Below, piece after piece: positions 8,458 through 17,218 of a stretch of DNA of 64,000 bases. The stretch comes from Dialister sp900541485 (GTDB lineage: Bacteria > Bacillota > Negativicutes > Veillonellales > Dialisteraceae), in assembly GCA_965119665.1 (NCBI GenBank), contig OZ221974.1, positions 1,550,001 through 1,614,000 of the forward strand, in the 5' to 3' direction. A program made the position numbers and the translations under genes. The notes beneath the pieces were generated by a model. That model saw only the letters and a program-made list of their open reading frames with translations, searched no databases and had not been told where the DNA came from. Position 1 is the stretch's first letter. The number at the start of each line of letters is the position of its first letter.

Positions 8458-9627
8458 TTGGCTGCGAAAGCAACACAAATTTCCAAATGGCTGAAGGAGT
8501 TACAGGCCAAAGTAAATGAAGACGGAAATATTTCATATGATGAAATTCTTTCTTTTATAAAAGAAAAATCAGCGAATCAGAAACAAATGGATGCTATTTT
8601 TAAGGGAATCCATGAACGGGGAATTGAAATCGTCTATGAGGAAGCCGGGGAGGACCAGGACGATTTATTCAGCGAGGAAAATGCTGAAGATATTCCGGAA
8701 GAGGACGATTCGGAAAATGATGATGAAGAAAAAGAATGGGAAAAGGAAGAAATTGAAGTTTCTGCCGATTCGGCTGGCGTAACCGATCCCGTTCGTTTAT
8801 ACCTGAGAGAATGCGGTACGACTCCGCTCCTTACTTCTGAACAGGAAATGAGTCTTGCCCAAACAATTGAAATTGGAAAAATGCCGGGCGCGACGGCGGA
8901 GCAAAAGGAAGCGGCAGCGATTGCCAAGCAAGAAATGGCGAATGCCAATCTCCGCCTGGTTGTTTCTATAGCAAAGAAATATCCTGGTCGCGGTATGCCT
9001 TTCTTGGATTTGATCCAGGAAGGAAATATGGGTCTTCTCAAGGCAGTAGATAAATTCGATTATACAAAAGGCTATAAGTTCAGTACTTATGCGACATGGT
9101 GGATTCGGCAGGCCATTACCCGCTCTATTGCAGACCAGGCAAGAACAATACGCGTGCCGGTACATATGGTGGAAACCATTAATAAGATGAATAGAGTGGG
9201 ACGCCGTTTTCTTCAGGAACACGGGCGAGAAGCAACCAATGAGGAATTGGCGAAAGAAATGGAAACCAGCGTAGAAAAAATCAGAGAAGCGAAAAAAGCA
9301 GCGCAGGATCCGATTTCCTTGGAAACACCGATTGGAGAAAAGGAAGATTCTCACTTAGGAGACTTTATTGAAGATCAGAAAACAGCTTCGCCTGAAGATG
9401 AAGCTGCAGCAACTATGAGGCGCGAACAAATTCATAAACTCTTGGATACCTTGACGGAAAGAGAAAAAGGTGTCATAGAGTTGCGTTATGGTATTGATGA
9501 TGGTACGCAAAGAACGCTTGAAGAAGTGGGCAAGCATTTCGGGGTTACCCGTGAACGTATCCGTCAGATAGAAGGTAAGGCTTTAAAGAAATTAAAAAAG
9601 TTAGCTGTTCCTATGGCCGGCCTCTAA
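8458..9627 (+). CDS. rpoD: RNA polymerase primary sigma factor RpoD (sigma-70/SigA)
   Basis: Directs RNA polymerase to housekeeping promoters. The protein has 389 aa. A short region 1.1 and a very acidic linker (about residues 60-100) lead to region 1.2 (VRLYLRECG), region 2 (NLRLVVSIAKKY, FLDLIQEGNMGLLKAVDKF, YATWWIRQAI), region 3 and region 4 with the helix-turn-helix ending in RERIRQIEGKALKKLK. Translation starts with TTG at 8458, chosen because GGGAGGTG lies upstream and the protein aligns from there. The usual upstream partner dnaG is absent here, so rpoD appears to be transcribed alone. Confidence 0.96.
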   Translation: MAAKATQISKWLKELQAKVNEDGNISYDEILSFIKEKSANQKQMDAIFKGIHERGIEIVYEEAGEDQDDLFSEENAEDIPEEDDSENDDEEKEWEKEEIEVSADSAGVTDPVRLYLRECGTTPLLTSEQEMSLAQTIEIGKMPGATAEQKEAAAIAKQEMANANLRLVVSIAKKYPGRGMPFLDLIQEGNMGLLKAVDKFDYTKGYKFSTYATWWIRQAITRSIADQARTIRVPVHMVETINKMNRVGRRFLQEHGREATNEELAKEMETSVEKIREAKKAAQDPISLETPIGEKEDSHLGDFIEDQKTASPEDEAAATMRREQIHKLLDTLTEREKGVIELRYGIDDGTQRTLEEVGKHFGVTRERIRQIEGKALKKLKKLAVPMAGL

Positions 9628-9689
9628 TTGGAAAGGAATTTTTAAGCTTATAAATAACGGGTTGTAAATAGCTGACAACTATGATAGAA

Positions 9690-9760
9690 TAATGGCGTTA
9701 ATCTGGACAGTCCTCTGCCAAAATGCGATCGGCACGAATGTTCTGTGAGAAGGAGGAAAA
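9690..9760 (+). promoter_or_regulatory. Probable ribosomal protein L19 leader
   Basis: The untranslated stretch before rplS contains GGACAGTCCTCTGCC...GGCACGAATGTTCTGTGAGAA, with TGCC/GGCA and ACAG/CTGT complementarity and a GAAGGAGG ribosome site at its 3' end. The pattern recalls the L19 leader that autoregulates rplS in Firmicutes. The assignment is from memory and would need a covariance model. Confidence 0.5.
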
Positions 9761-9764
9761 GATC

Positions 9765-10106
9765 GTGAATATTATTGAAACATTGGAGAATGAACAGCTC
9801 CGCAATGACATTCCTGCATTTCGTCCGGGAGATACCGTTCGTGTACATGCAAAGGTTGTCGAAGGAAAAACAGAAAGAATTCAGGTATTTGAAGGTGTCG
9901 TTATCGCCAGAAAAAACCATGGCGTCAGAGAGACCTTTACGGTACGTCGTATTTCCTATGGTGTGGGAGTAGAAAGAACGTTCCTGGTACATTCCCCGCG
10001 TTTGGCTAAAATTGAAGTAAAACGCAGAGGTGTTGTTCGCCGTGCCAAGCTGTTTTATTTGCGCGGACTTTCCGGTAAAGCAGCAAGAATTAAAGAAAGA
10101 AAATAA
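9765..10106 (+). CDS. rplS: 50S ribosomal protein L19
   Basis: Component of the large ribosomal subunit at the interface with the 30S. The product is 113 aa, with RPGDTVRVHAKVVEG and RKNHGVRETFTVRR, hallmarks of bL19. The GTG at 9765 was chosen because AAGGAGGAAAAGATC precedes it and the protein then starts MNIIETLENEQ as in relatives. An ATG 42 bases upstream is in frame but would add 14 residues overlapping the leader. A terminator follows immediately. Confidence 0.97.
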   Translation: MNIIETLENEQLRNDIPAFRPGDTVRVHAKVVEGKTERIQVFEGVVIARKNHGVRETFTVRRISYGVGVERTFLVHSPRLAKIEVKRRGVVRRAKLFYLRGLSGKAARIKERK

Positions 10107-10114
10107 AAAGAAAA

Positions 10115-10141
10115 AGAGGGCCGTAAGGCCGTCTTTTTTTT
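10115..10141 (+). terminator. Intrinsic terminator of rplS
   Basis: An 8-bp stem (AGAGGGCC/GGCCGTCT, one mismatch) closed by GTAA is followed by eight T. Confidence 0.88.
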
Positions 10142-10230
10142 ATGCTCCAAATATTGTATACTAACTCATAATATGAGAGCTCAGGTAATTGATTTATAAG
10201 TGGTTCGTGTACTTTTAAATAAGGGGACGT

Positions 10231-10650
10231 ATGAAATATCTGAAGTGTTTATTGCCGGCCGTACTCATCGCGGGAATGGCCGGGACTGCTGTCTTTGCAC
10301 AACAGGAAACTGCCAATAAAATTAAAAGTGTTTTTGTTGTTGATTATTTGACAGTAGAAGTCGTTATGGAAAGACCCTTGACTGAAAAAGAGACAGACCC
10401 TTTGCGGATGACTGCACCGAATTTTCAACCGGATTTTACCTTTAATGAGGGAGTGCATATGAGCGGAATGCCCATATTACAGGAGTCAGACGGATTTCAT
10501 GAAAATACATACAGGATTCCTGTTACCGGATTAGATGAGGGCGTTATTTACCGTATTTCTTATAAAGGCCAGAAAGAGAAGACATTTAAGGCCTACTCCG
10601 GCAGGGAATTGGCAGAAAAATATCGTAATCGTTATGGGAGTTATTTTTAA
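10231..10650 (+). CDS. Secreted hypothetical protein (139 aa)
   Basis: The N-terminal 23 residues form a signal peptide ending in AVFA before QQETANK. The mature part is beta-rich (VFVVDYLTVEVVMERPLT, then a Y-R-I-S-Y strand near residue 108) and resembles a single Ig-like or fibronectin-like sandwich; no family is recognised. An AAGGGGACGT ribosome site precedes the ATG. The stop overlaps the trmL ATG by one base, so it is co-translated with a tRNA methyltransferase, though the products act in different compartments. Confidence 0.75.
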   Translation: MKYLKCLLPAVLIAGMAGTAVFAQQETANKIKSVFVVDYLTVEVVMERPLTEKETDPLRMTAPNFQPDFTFNEGVHMSGMPILQESDGFHENTYRIPVTGLDEGVIYRISYKGQKEKTFKAYSGRELAEKYRNRYGSYF

Positions 10651-11144
10651 TGCATATTGTACTTGTTGAGCCGGAAATCCCGGGAAATACAGGAAACATT
10701 GCAAGACTATGCGCTGCAGAACATTTGACACTGCACTTGGTGGAGCCGCTGGGATTTCAAATTGATGATAAGCATTTGAAAAGAGCAGGTCTGGACTATT
10801 GGGATTTATTGGATGTCCATGTACATCCCGGATATGAGTCGGTTGTTCAAATGTTAGCAGGCCATCATTTTTATTTCAACACAACAAAAGCAATTCATAG
10901 CTATACAGATGTTTCCTTTGAAAAAGATGCGGTCTTAGTTTTCGGGAAAGAAACTAAGGGCCTTCCTGAAGAGTTATTATTGACACATAAGGATGATTGC
11001 ATCCGTATACCGATGATTGAAGAGGCACGTTCTCTTAATTTATCAAATGCGGTGGCTATTGTAGCGATGGAGGCACTTCGTCAAAACGGATTTCCCCATT
11101 TGCTTAAAGAAAGCGGACGTTTATTTAAAGGAGGAAGGAAATGA
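10650..11144 (+). CDS. trmL: tRNA (cytidine/uridine-34-2'-O)-methyltransferase
   Basis: Methylates the wobble-base ribose of tRNA-Leu isoacceptors using S-adenosylmethionine. It is a SPOUT-class protein of 164 aa. It opens with HIVLVEPEIPGNTGNIARLC and carries FGKETKGLPEELL and IPMIEEARSLNLSNAVAI, the knot motifs of TrmL/CspR. It overlaps the next gene by four bases (ATGA). Confidence 0.95.
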   Translation: MHIVLVEPEIPGNTGNIARLCAAEHLTLHLVEPLGFQIDDKHLKRAGLDYWDLLDVHVHPGYESVVQMLAGHHFYFNTTKAIHSYTDVSFEKDAVLVFGKETKGLPEELLLTHKDDCIRIPMIEEARSLNLSNAVAIVAMEALRQNGFPHLLKESGRLFKGGRK

Positions 11145-11494
11145 ATACCTATGATGAAGCTTATGCATTGGCAAAAGCTATTAAAGAATGTGATGAAATG
11201 AAACGGTTAATCGAGGCATCTGAAAAAATAAAAAATAATCCGGATGCCAAGAAAATGGTTAAAGATTACATTATGGCACAAATGAAAGCCGATTATGCCA
11301 AACTGGCAGGTCAAAGTGCCGACGAGAAAGATTACCAACATTTGCAAGAGCTTGCGGTCTTGGTAAGTAATAATAATGACGCACAAGAATATTTACAGGC
11401 TTTTATCAAATGGAATCAGGTAGCCGCTGATTTACAAAAGATTATTTCTGACGCCATGGCGCAGGGGATGGATGTACTGGATCTGCAAAAATGA
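11141..11494 (+). CDS. YlbF/YmcA family regulator
   Basis: Small all-helical protein of 117 aa starting AYALAKAIKECDEMKRLIEA, the usual YlbF-family opening. In Bacillus, YlbF and YmcA form a complex with YaaT that assists RNase Y and competence/biofilm control; whether this protein does so is inference. It overlaps trmL and murB by four bases each, so all three are translationally coupled. Confidence 0.85.
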   Translation: MNTYDEAYALAKAIKECDEMKRLIEASEKIKNNPDAKKMVKDYIMAQMKADYAKLAGQSADEKDYQHLQELAVLVSNNNDAQEYLQAFIKWNQVAADLQKIISDAMAQGMDVLDLQK

Positions 11495-12417
11495 TGAATT
11501 GGAACTTATTTTTTTCAGGCATACTGAATGAAACGCAAATTAAAGTTAATGAACCCATGAGCCGTCATAATACATACGGCATTGGCGGTAATGCAGATGT
11601 GTTTGTTACGCCCGGCAGCAAAGAAGAGTTGACGGAAGTTTTAAAACGTACCTACATGGAAGGAATACCGGTGACGGTTATCGGCGGCGGTTCGAATTGC
11701 TTAATCAGTGATAAGGGTATTCGTGGTGTTACCATTTGTACAATGAGGATGAAACCGGAAATTATTTGTAATGGTACATGTATTACAGCATATGGAGGGG
11801 CAGGTACCGGAAGTGTATCCAGAGCAGCCCAGAAAAATTCCCTGCAAGGGTTTGAGTGGGCCGTAGGTATCCCCGGAACAGTGATTGGTGCTACCTTTAT
11901 GAATGCGAACGGATATGGAAGCCAGATGAAGAATGTGGTGGAGGAAGTTTATGCCGTTTCCATAGATGGACAGACGGATAAGACCTACGGCTGGGATGAT
12001 CTTCGTTATGGTACAAGTGACAGTATTTTCATGCATAACGGAGATGTTATTTATGGAGTGAAGCTCCATTTATTTAAAGGCAATGCTCAGGACATAAAAG
12101 ATAAAATGAGAGATCACCAGGAATCCAGGAGATCAAAGCAGCCCCTTGAGAAAAGAAGTGCAGGTACAATGTACTTGAGACCGCCGGGATATTATGTAGG
12201 ACCTATGATTAAAGCGTGCGGTCTTTCGGGATTTTCTATCGGTGATGCCCAAGTTTCCGAAAAACATCCCGGATTTGTTGTAAATAACGGGAAAGCTACT
12301 TGCGAAGAGGTTTTAGCTGTCCTTCACGAGGTTCAACGGCAGGTGAAAGAAAAATTTGGTGTACATATTCCTTTGGACGTCAGAATGCTTGGCGAAGGGC
12401 TGGTACAAGAGCGGTAA
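11491..12417 (+). CDS. murB: UDP-N-acetylenolpyruvoylglucosamine reductase
   Basis: FAD- and NADPH-dependent reduction giving UDP-N-acetylmuramic acid, an early cytoplasmic step of peptidoglycan synthesis. The protein has 308 aa. The FAD-binding segment shows NTYGIGGNADVFVTP, GGGSNCLI and GIPGTVIGATFMNANGYG. The C-terminal domain has RSAGTMYLRPPGYYVGPMI near residue 220 and a short C-terminal region of the type II MurB form without the Tyr loop. Start codons at 11491 and 11494 are adjacent. Confidence 0.95.
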   Translation: MMNWNLFFSGILNETQIKVNEPMSRHNTYGIGGNADVFVTPGSKEELTEVLKRTYMEGIPVTVIGGGSNCLISDKGIRGVTICTMRMKPEIICNGTCITAYGGAGTGSVSRAAQKNSLQGFEWAVGIPGTVIGATFMNANGYGSQMKNVVEEVYAVSIDGQTDKTYGWDDLRYGTSDSIFMHNGDVIYGVKLHLFKGNAQDIKDKMRDHQESRRSKQPLEKRSAGTMYLRPPGYYVGPMIKACGLSGFSIGDAQVSEKHPGFVVNNGKATCEEVLAVLHEVQRQVKEKFGVHIPLDVRMLGEGLVQER

Positions 12418-12427
12418 TGGAATTATT

Positions 12428-12449
12428 AAGAGGCGAACAGCCTCTTTTT
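12428..12449 (+). terminator. Intrinsic terminator after murB
   Basis: A 7-bp perfect stem (AAGAGGC/GCCTCTT) with a 5-base loop is followed by a T run. Confidence 0.8.
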
Positions 12450-12485
12450 GTTTGGCTGAAAATGAAAGAAATATGTAAATAGCTC

Positions 12486-12514
12486 TTGCATTTTTTTTTA
12501 GAAATGAGTATGAT
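12486..12514 (+). promoter_or_regulatory. Sigma-70 promoter of groESL
   Basis: TTGCAT (12486-12491) and TATGAT (12509-12514) are separated by 17 bases. The CIRCE operator lies directly downstream, over the expected start of transcription. Confidence 0.8.
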
Positions 12515-12525
12515 AGTAATGTAAG

Positions 12526-12552
12526 TTAGCACTCGAACTTAATGAGTGCTAA
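12526..12552 (+). promoter_or_regulatory. CIRCE operator (HrcA binding site)
   Basis: Perfect consensus inverted repeat TTAGCACTC-N9-GAGTGCTAA. HrcA binds it and represses groESL until heat or misfolded protein titrates GroEL. Confidence 0.97.
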
Positions 12553-12573
12553 TAATTTGAAGGAGGAATTGAA

Positions 12574-12855
12574 ATGTTAAAACCGTTAGCAGATCGTGTT
12601 CTTATTGAAGTAGACGTGGAAGAAACAAAGACCGCAGGTGGTATCTTGCTTCCTGACACGGCACAGAAAAAGTCCCAGAAGGGAACAGTTATTGCTGTTG
12701 GTTCCGGGAAAGTTTTAGATAATGGAGAACGCCTGCCTTTTGAAGTGGCTGTAGGAGATAGAGTTTTGTTTGCAAAATACTCCGGCGTTGATATTGAAGA
12801 AGGCGGTAAGAAATTCTTACTTCTTTCCGAACGGGACGTTTTGGGGAAACTTTAA
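12574..12855 (+). CDS. groES: Co-chaperonin GroES
   Basis: Heptameric lid for the GroEL chamber. The 93-aa product starts LKPLADRVLIEVDVEE, with the mobile loop TAGGILLPDTAQKKSQKG and the usual beta-barrel end. AAGGAGGAATTGAA precedes the ATG. It is under CIRCE/HrcA control and followed by groEL 28 bases later. Confidence 0.97.
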   Translation: MLKPLADRVLIEVDVEETKTAGGILLPDTAQKKSQKGTVIAVGSGKVLDNGERLPFEVAVGDRVLFAKYSGVDIEEGGKKFLLLSERDVLGKL

Positions 12856-12883
12856 TTTAAATAATCAGATAGGAGCGATATAA

Positions 12884-14509
12884 ATGGCTAAGAAAGTACT
12901 TTATAATGAAGAAGCTCGTGCAGCTCTTTTAAGAGGTGTAGACCAGCTTGCAAATGCAGTAAAAATTACTCTCGGACCGAAAGGCCGTAATGTAGTTCTG
13001 GATAAAAAATATGGAGCACCGAATATTGTAAATGACGGTGTGTCTATTGCACGTGAAATTGAATTAAAAGATCCTTTTGAAAACATGGGTGCCCAGCTTG
13101 TTAAAGAAGTAGCTACAAAAACAAATGACGTAGCCGGTGATGGAACAACTACGGCTACTCTCCTCGCACAGTCGATGATTCATGAAGGAATGAGAAACGT
13201 AGCAGCAGGAGCCAACCCTATGGTTCTGAAAAAAGGTATCGAAAAAGCGGTAGACGTTCTTGTAGAAGAAATTAAAAAGAAGTCTGTACCGGTAGATACG
13301 AAGGCAAAAATTGCACAGGTTGCTTCTATATCTTCTGATGATAAAACCATCGGCGGCTTAATTGCAGATGCTATGGAAAAAGTAGGTAATGATGGTGTTA
13401 TCACTGTAGAAGATTCCAAAACAATGGGAACAAGCCTTAAAGTAGTAGAAGGTATGCAGTTTGACAGAGGCTATCTCAGTCCATACATGGTATCTGACAC
13501 CGATAAAATGGAATGTGTCATGAATGATCCGTTGATTCTTATTACCGATAAAAAAATCCCGGTTATTCAAGATATCATCCAGCTTCTTGAAAAAGTTGTA
13601 CAGGCCGGTAAGGAACTCCTTATTATTGCCGAAGATGTAGAAGGGGAAGCACTGGCAACACTGGTAGTCAACAGATTACGCGGTACATTTAAGTGTGCTG
13701 CTGTCAAGGCTCCGGGGTTTGGTGATCGTCGTAAAGCGATGCTTGAAGATATTGCTGTTTTGACAGGCGGACAGGTCATTTCGGAAGATATGGGACGTAA
13801 ATTAGATACGGCTACAGTAGAAGATCTCGGTACAGCTCATCAGGTGCGGATTACCAAAGACAATACTACCATTGTCGGAGGAGCCGGTGATAAAGCGGCA
13901 ATCAATGCACGGGTAGACCAAATCCGTGAACAGTACAAAGAAGCAACTTCCCAGTTTGATAAAGATAAGCTTCAGGAACGTTTGGCTAAAATGTCCGGCG
14001 GTGTTGCAGTCATCGAAGTCGGAGCTGCTACGGAAGTAGAAATGAAAGATAAGAGACTCCGCATTGAAGATGCATTAAATGCAACTCGTGCGGCTGTAGA
14101 AGAAGGTATTGTAGCAGGTGGTGGTACAACATTCCTGGATATCCAGTCTAAACTTGATGGTTTGGAAGTGGAAGGCGATGTAAAGACCGGTGTTAACTTG
14201 GTTCGGAATGCTATCGAAGCACCGCTCCGTCAGATTGCAGATAATGCAGGTATTGAAGGAGCTATTGTTGCTGAGAAGGTAAAAGCTGCAGGTGACGGAG
14301 TCGGTTACAATGCTGCTGCCGACAAGTATGAAGATATGATTGGTGCAGGTATTGTGGATCCCGCTAAAGTTACCCGTTCCGCACTTCAGAATGCAGCATC
14401 TATTGCAGCTCTGGTATTGACAACAGAAGCCATTGTAGGTGATGATCCGGAAGAAAAACCGGCTGCTATGCCTCCGATGCCTCCTATGGGCGGAGCAGGA
14501 ATGATGTAA
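12884..14509 (+). CDS. groEL: Chaperonin GroEL
   Basis: ATP-driven folding chamber in the cytoplasm. The protein has 541 aa, starting AKKVLYNEEARAALLRGVDQ. TLGPKGRNVVLDKKYG, the ATP site GDGTTTATLLAQ, and a C-terminal Met/Pro/Gly tail (MPPMPPMGGAGMM) are all as expected. A strong terminator closes the operon. Confidence 0.98.
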   Translation: MAKKVLYNEEARAALLRGVDQLANAVKITLGPKGRNVVLDKKYGAPNIVNDGVSIAREIELKDPFENMGAQLVKEVATKTNDVAGDGTTTATLLAQSMIHEGMRNVAAGANPMVLKKGIEKAVDVLVEEIKKKSVPVDTKAKIAQVASISSDDKTIGGLIADAMEKVGNDGVITVEDSKTMGTSLKVVEGMQFDRGYLSPYMVSDTDKMECVMNDPLILITDKKIPVIQDIIQLLEKVVQAGKELLIIAEDVEGEALATLVVNRLRGTFKCAAVKAPGFGDRRKAMLEDIAVLTGGQVISEDMGRKLDTATVEDLGTAHQVRITKDNTTIVGGAGDKAAINARVDQIREQYKEATSQFDKDKLQERLAKMSGGVAVIEVGAATEVEMKDKRLRIEDALNATRAAVEEGIVAGGGTTFLDIQSKLDGLEVEGDVKTGVNLVRNAIEAPLRQIADNAGIEGAIVAEKVKAAGDGVGYNAAADKYEDMIGAGIVDPAKVTRSALQNAASIAALVLTTEAIVGDDPEEKPAAMPPMPPMGGAGMM

Positions 14510-14530
14510 TTTTCCTGAAATAAAAAAATT

Positions 14531-14563
14531 AAAATAAGAGTCCCGGATAGGGACTCTTATTTT
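14531..14563 (+). terminator. Intrinsic terminator of groESL
   Basis: A perfect 14-bp stem (AAAATAAGAGTCCC and its complement) closed by GGATA, with T-rich 3' end. Confidence 0.9.
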
Positions 14564-14590
14564 AATTGGAAATAGAGGTGAGGATGAATC

Positions 14591-14941
14591 ATGAAAATAC
14601 AAATAAAAAGAATTTATGAACCTTATGAAAAAACAGACGGTTACAGGGTGTTAATTGATCGTTTATGGCCGCGGGGAATTTCTAAGGAAAGAGCTCAAAT
14701 TGATGAATGGAAAAAAGGAATAGCTCCTTCAACGGAACTCAGGAAAGCCTATCATGAAGAACAAATCAATTATGATGAATTTGAAAACCTGTATATCAGC
14801 GAGTTGCAAAATAATCGGGAAATTTTTGATTTTTATAAAAGGCTGGAAAACGAAAAGATTGTGACACTCTTATATGCGTCTAAAGATGAAGAAAAAAATC
14901 ATGCCGTCATATTGAAAAAATATTTAGAAAATCTGAGATAA
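14591..14941 (+). CDS. DUF488 family protein (YeaO-like)
   Basis: The 116-aa product has the family signature GYRVLIDRLWPRGISKE near residue 18 and an LLYASKDEEKNHA segment near the C-terminus. The DUF488/YeaO family is widespread but has no settled function. It sits alone between two terminators, so it is probably monocistronic. Confidence 0.88.
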   Translation: MKIQIKRIYEPYEKTDGYRVLIDRLWPRGISKERAQIDEWKKGIAPSTELRKAYHEEQINYDEFENLYISELQNNREIFDFYKRLENEKIVTLLYASKDEEKNHAVILKKYLENLR

Positions 14942-14944
14942 TAC

Positions 14945-14982
14945 AAAAACAAGGTCTGTTTTCATAAGCAGACCTTGTTTTT
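14945..14982. terminator. Bidirectional intrinsic terminator
   Basis: A perfect 14-bp inverted repeat (AAAAACAAGGTCTG and its complement) with a 10-base loop has A runs on the left and T runs on the right, so it can stop transcription from both convergent genes. Confidence 0.9.
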
Positions 14983-14991
14983 GTAATCCGG

Positions 14992-15573
14992 TTATTTTAT
15001 TGACAAATCTTTTCGCTCTTTTAAGTATTCTTTCAGATTCAGGACTCTTACTGCAGTCCAACTCCCGTTTATGTCTTTTTCCATTTGCACATGCCAAATG
15101 AAATCTTTATTAAGATCTTTGTCATGGATTTTGACTTTAACAATTGCAGAATTGCCCTGCTCTTCCACATTCAATACATCAGTCATGGACAGAGCGGCAG
15201 AACCGGCATAAGCAGTGATACTTTCGACAGGCTCATCAAGAAAAGATTTACGTTGCCGGGTTTCCGTCTCAAAACTGATTTCTGTGCGGTGTATTAATTC
15301 TGTAATAATTTCTTGCTTTAACCCTTTGACGATGGCAGCCGCAATTTTATGCTCAGGCAGGTTGTCGGCTTTAAGTTCATCAAGGATATCATCAATAGCA
15401 TACGAATATACTTTTTCCATATTGACCCGTTCCTTGAAGAGTTGTAAATCTTTCTTCTGAAGAGCTTGTTGTATTTCTCCTGCCGCATAGGCAGGTGTTT
15501 TTGTCCAATAGCCGAAATAAAAACCGGCGGCCAGAGCTACAATAAGTCCGATTATTACAAAAAGTTTTTTCAT
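14992..15573 (-). CDS. DUF2939-like membrane-anchored protein
   Basis: The 193-aa product has one N-terminal membrane helix (KKLFVIIGLIVALAAGFYFG) and a periplasmic domain. The segment after it, with residues about 30-70 starting AAGEIQQALQKKDLQLF, is the usual DUF2939 opening of alternating helices. Function is unknown. A ribosome site AAGGAGAAAGG lies just upstream on the minus strand. It is 73 bases downstream of the aldehyde dehydrogenase on the same strand and may share its transcript. Confidence 0.75.
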   Translation of the reverse strand: MKKLFVIIGLIVALAAGFYFGYWTKTPAYAAGEIQQALQKKDLQLFKERVNMEKVYSYAIDDILDELKADNLPEHKIAAAIVKGLKQEIITELIHRTEISFETETRQRKSFLDEPVESITAYAGSAALSMTDVLNVEEQGNSAIVKVKIHDKDLNKDFIWHVQMEKDINGSWTAVRVLNLKEYLKERKDLSIK

Positions 15574-15646
15574 AAAATGCCTTTCTCCTTAAGACACATT
15601 AATTATTTTGATTGAGTAGTAAAAACGTAGTATTTAATAGGTGTTT

Positions 15647-17062
15647 TTATTTTCCGGTGTCGAAAAGAGCTTTTTGCTGTGTGAATTCAATCATACCGTA
15701 AATGCCGCCTTCTCTACCGAGCCCGCTTTGTTTGTAGCCGCCAAAGGGAGCAGATGTATCTCGGGGACTGGCATTAATATAAATGTTTCCCGCTTCGATT
15801 TTTTTGGCAACAGCAATCGCTTTTTCTTTTTCACCATATACGCCTGCATTCAAACCGTAGCGTGTGTCATTGGCGATTCGGATGGCCTCTTCTTCTGTTT
15901 CATACGGGAATACGCAGAGCACAGGACCGAATATTTCATCTCTGGATATCGACATTTCGGAGGTTACGCAGGTAAAAATAGTAGGTGAAATATAATATCC
16001 GTTGTTTGAATTTTCGGGAACCGTACCGTATAAAAGACGTGCACCTTCCTGTATGCCTGATTCAATATAGCTTTTAACCTTTTCATATTGCCGGAGGGAA
16101 GCCAGAGGCCCCAGCTTAGTTGACGGATCTTCCGGATTTCCCGTTGTATATTCTTTGGCAATCTCAATAAGTTTCTTTTCGATAACAGATTGCTCGGATT
16201 TTGGAATGAGTAAACGGGAAAAAGCAGTACATGTTTGCCCGGAATTCAAAAAGATGGAATTAAAACATAAACGTATAGCTTCCTCATGATTACTGCCTTT
16301 TAAAATAATATAAGGGGACTTGCCGCCCAGTTCCAGGCTGATATGTTTCAATCCGTTTAATGCATTTTTTCCGACGTTAATACCGCCGGAAGTAGAACCG
16401 GTAAAGGAAATCATATTAATCAGAGGGTGAGTTGCCATGGCATCACCTACTTCTCCGCCGCGTCCGGTAACTAAATTAAATACACCTTTAGGGAAATTTG
16501 CTTTTTCAAATGCATCGGCCAGCCAGTAAGAAGAAAGTGGTGTATGCTGGCTCGGTTTTAAAATAACGGTATTTCCCATGAGGAGTGCAGGAATAACTTT
16601 TTGTATAACTTGTCCCAATGGGTAATTCCATGGCGTAATGCAGCCGATAACGCCGACGGGTTCCCTGTAAACCGTAGAAGCAGCCATATGTTCTACAAGG
16701 GGGACTTTGGGTGCCAAGTCGATATAAGACTGGGTTCTTGTATATTGATATTCTACTTGTGCAGTTTTGGTAAATGTATAGGGCGATCCCAGCTCTTTTA
16801 CGGTAATATTGATTAATTCATCTTCTTGGGAGCGGAAAATCTCCAAAAAACGTTTCATGAGGGAGATTCGTTCCTCTAGCGGAGTCGCAGACCATACAGG
16901 TAATGCCCGGTGAGCAGCTTTTGCTGCAGCATCTACATCTTTTGCATTTCCGGCGGGTACTTTTGCAAAAATTTCTCGGGTAGCCGGATTTTCTACATCA
17001 ATAAATTGACCTGTAGAACCGGGAATCCATTGTCCGTTGATATATATTTTTTCAAAGTTCAT
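15647..17062 (-). CDS. NAD(P)-dependent aldehyde dehydrogenase family protein
   Basis: Oxidises an aldehyde to the acid. The 471-aa product has the cofactor region FTGSTSGG near residue 220, catalytic Glu244 in LELGGKSP and nucleophile Cys278 in NSGQTCTAF, and a substrate-region EIFGPVL motif. It is closest by pattern to the broad-range ALDH superfamily; the substrate cannot be read from sequence. AAAGGAGGTC precedes the start on the minus strand. Confidence 0.93.
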   Translation of the reverse strand: MNFEKIYINGQWIPGSTGQFIDVENPATREIFAKVPAGNAKDVDAAAKAAHRALPVWSATPLEERISLMKRFLEIFRSQEDELINITVKELGSPYTFTKTAQVEYQYTRTQSYIDLAPKVPLVEHMAASTVYREPVGVIGCITPWNYPLGQVIQKVIPALLMGNTVILKPSQHTPLSSYWLADAFEKANFPKGVFNLVTGRGGEVGDAMATHPLINMISFTGSTSGGINVGKNALNGLKHISLELGGKSPYIILKGSNHEEAIRLCFNSIFLNSGQTCTAFSRLLIPKSEQSVIEKKLIEIAKEYTTGNPEDPSTKLGPLASLRQYEKVKSYIESGIQEGARLLYGTVPENSNNGYYISPTIFTCVTSEMSISRDEIFGPVLCVFPYETEEEAIRIANDTRYGLNAGVYGEKEKAIAVAKKIEAGNIYINASPRDTSAPFGGYKQSGLGREGGIYGMIEFTQQKALFDTGK

Positions 17063-17218
17063 AAAAAAGACCTCCTTTGTACTACTTATTATTATATAAC
17101 AGCAGAAAGTATTTTAAAGTCCTACAGAAAGCTGATGAATATATTTACATTTGCATAGGATAAAAGAAGTCTATCGTGTATAATAAGCATGTATAAATAA
17201 TTTTTATGGAGAGGCAAA

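Noticed and set aside
8797..9354. A 185-codon reverse frame opposite rpoD
   Set aside because: Antisense of conserved sigma-factor regions; His/Phe/Cys-rich composition is typical of such shadows.
9723..9764. An upstream ATG that would extend L19 by 14 residues
   Set aside because: It lies inside the probable leader and is less well spaced from a ribosome site than GTG 9765, which gives the normal L19 N-terminus.
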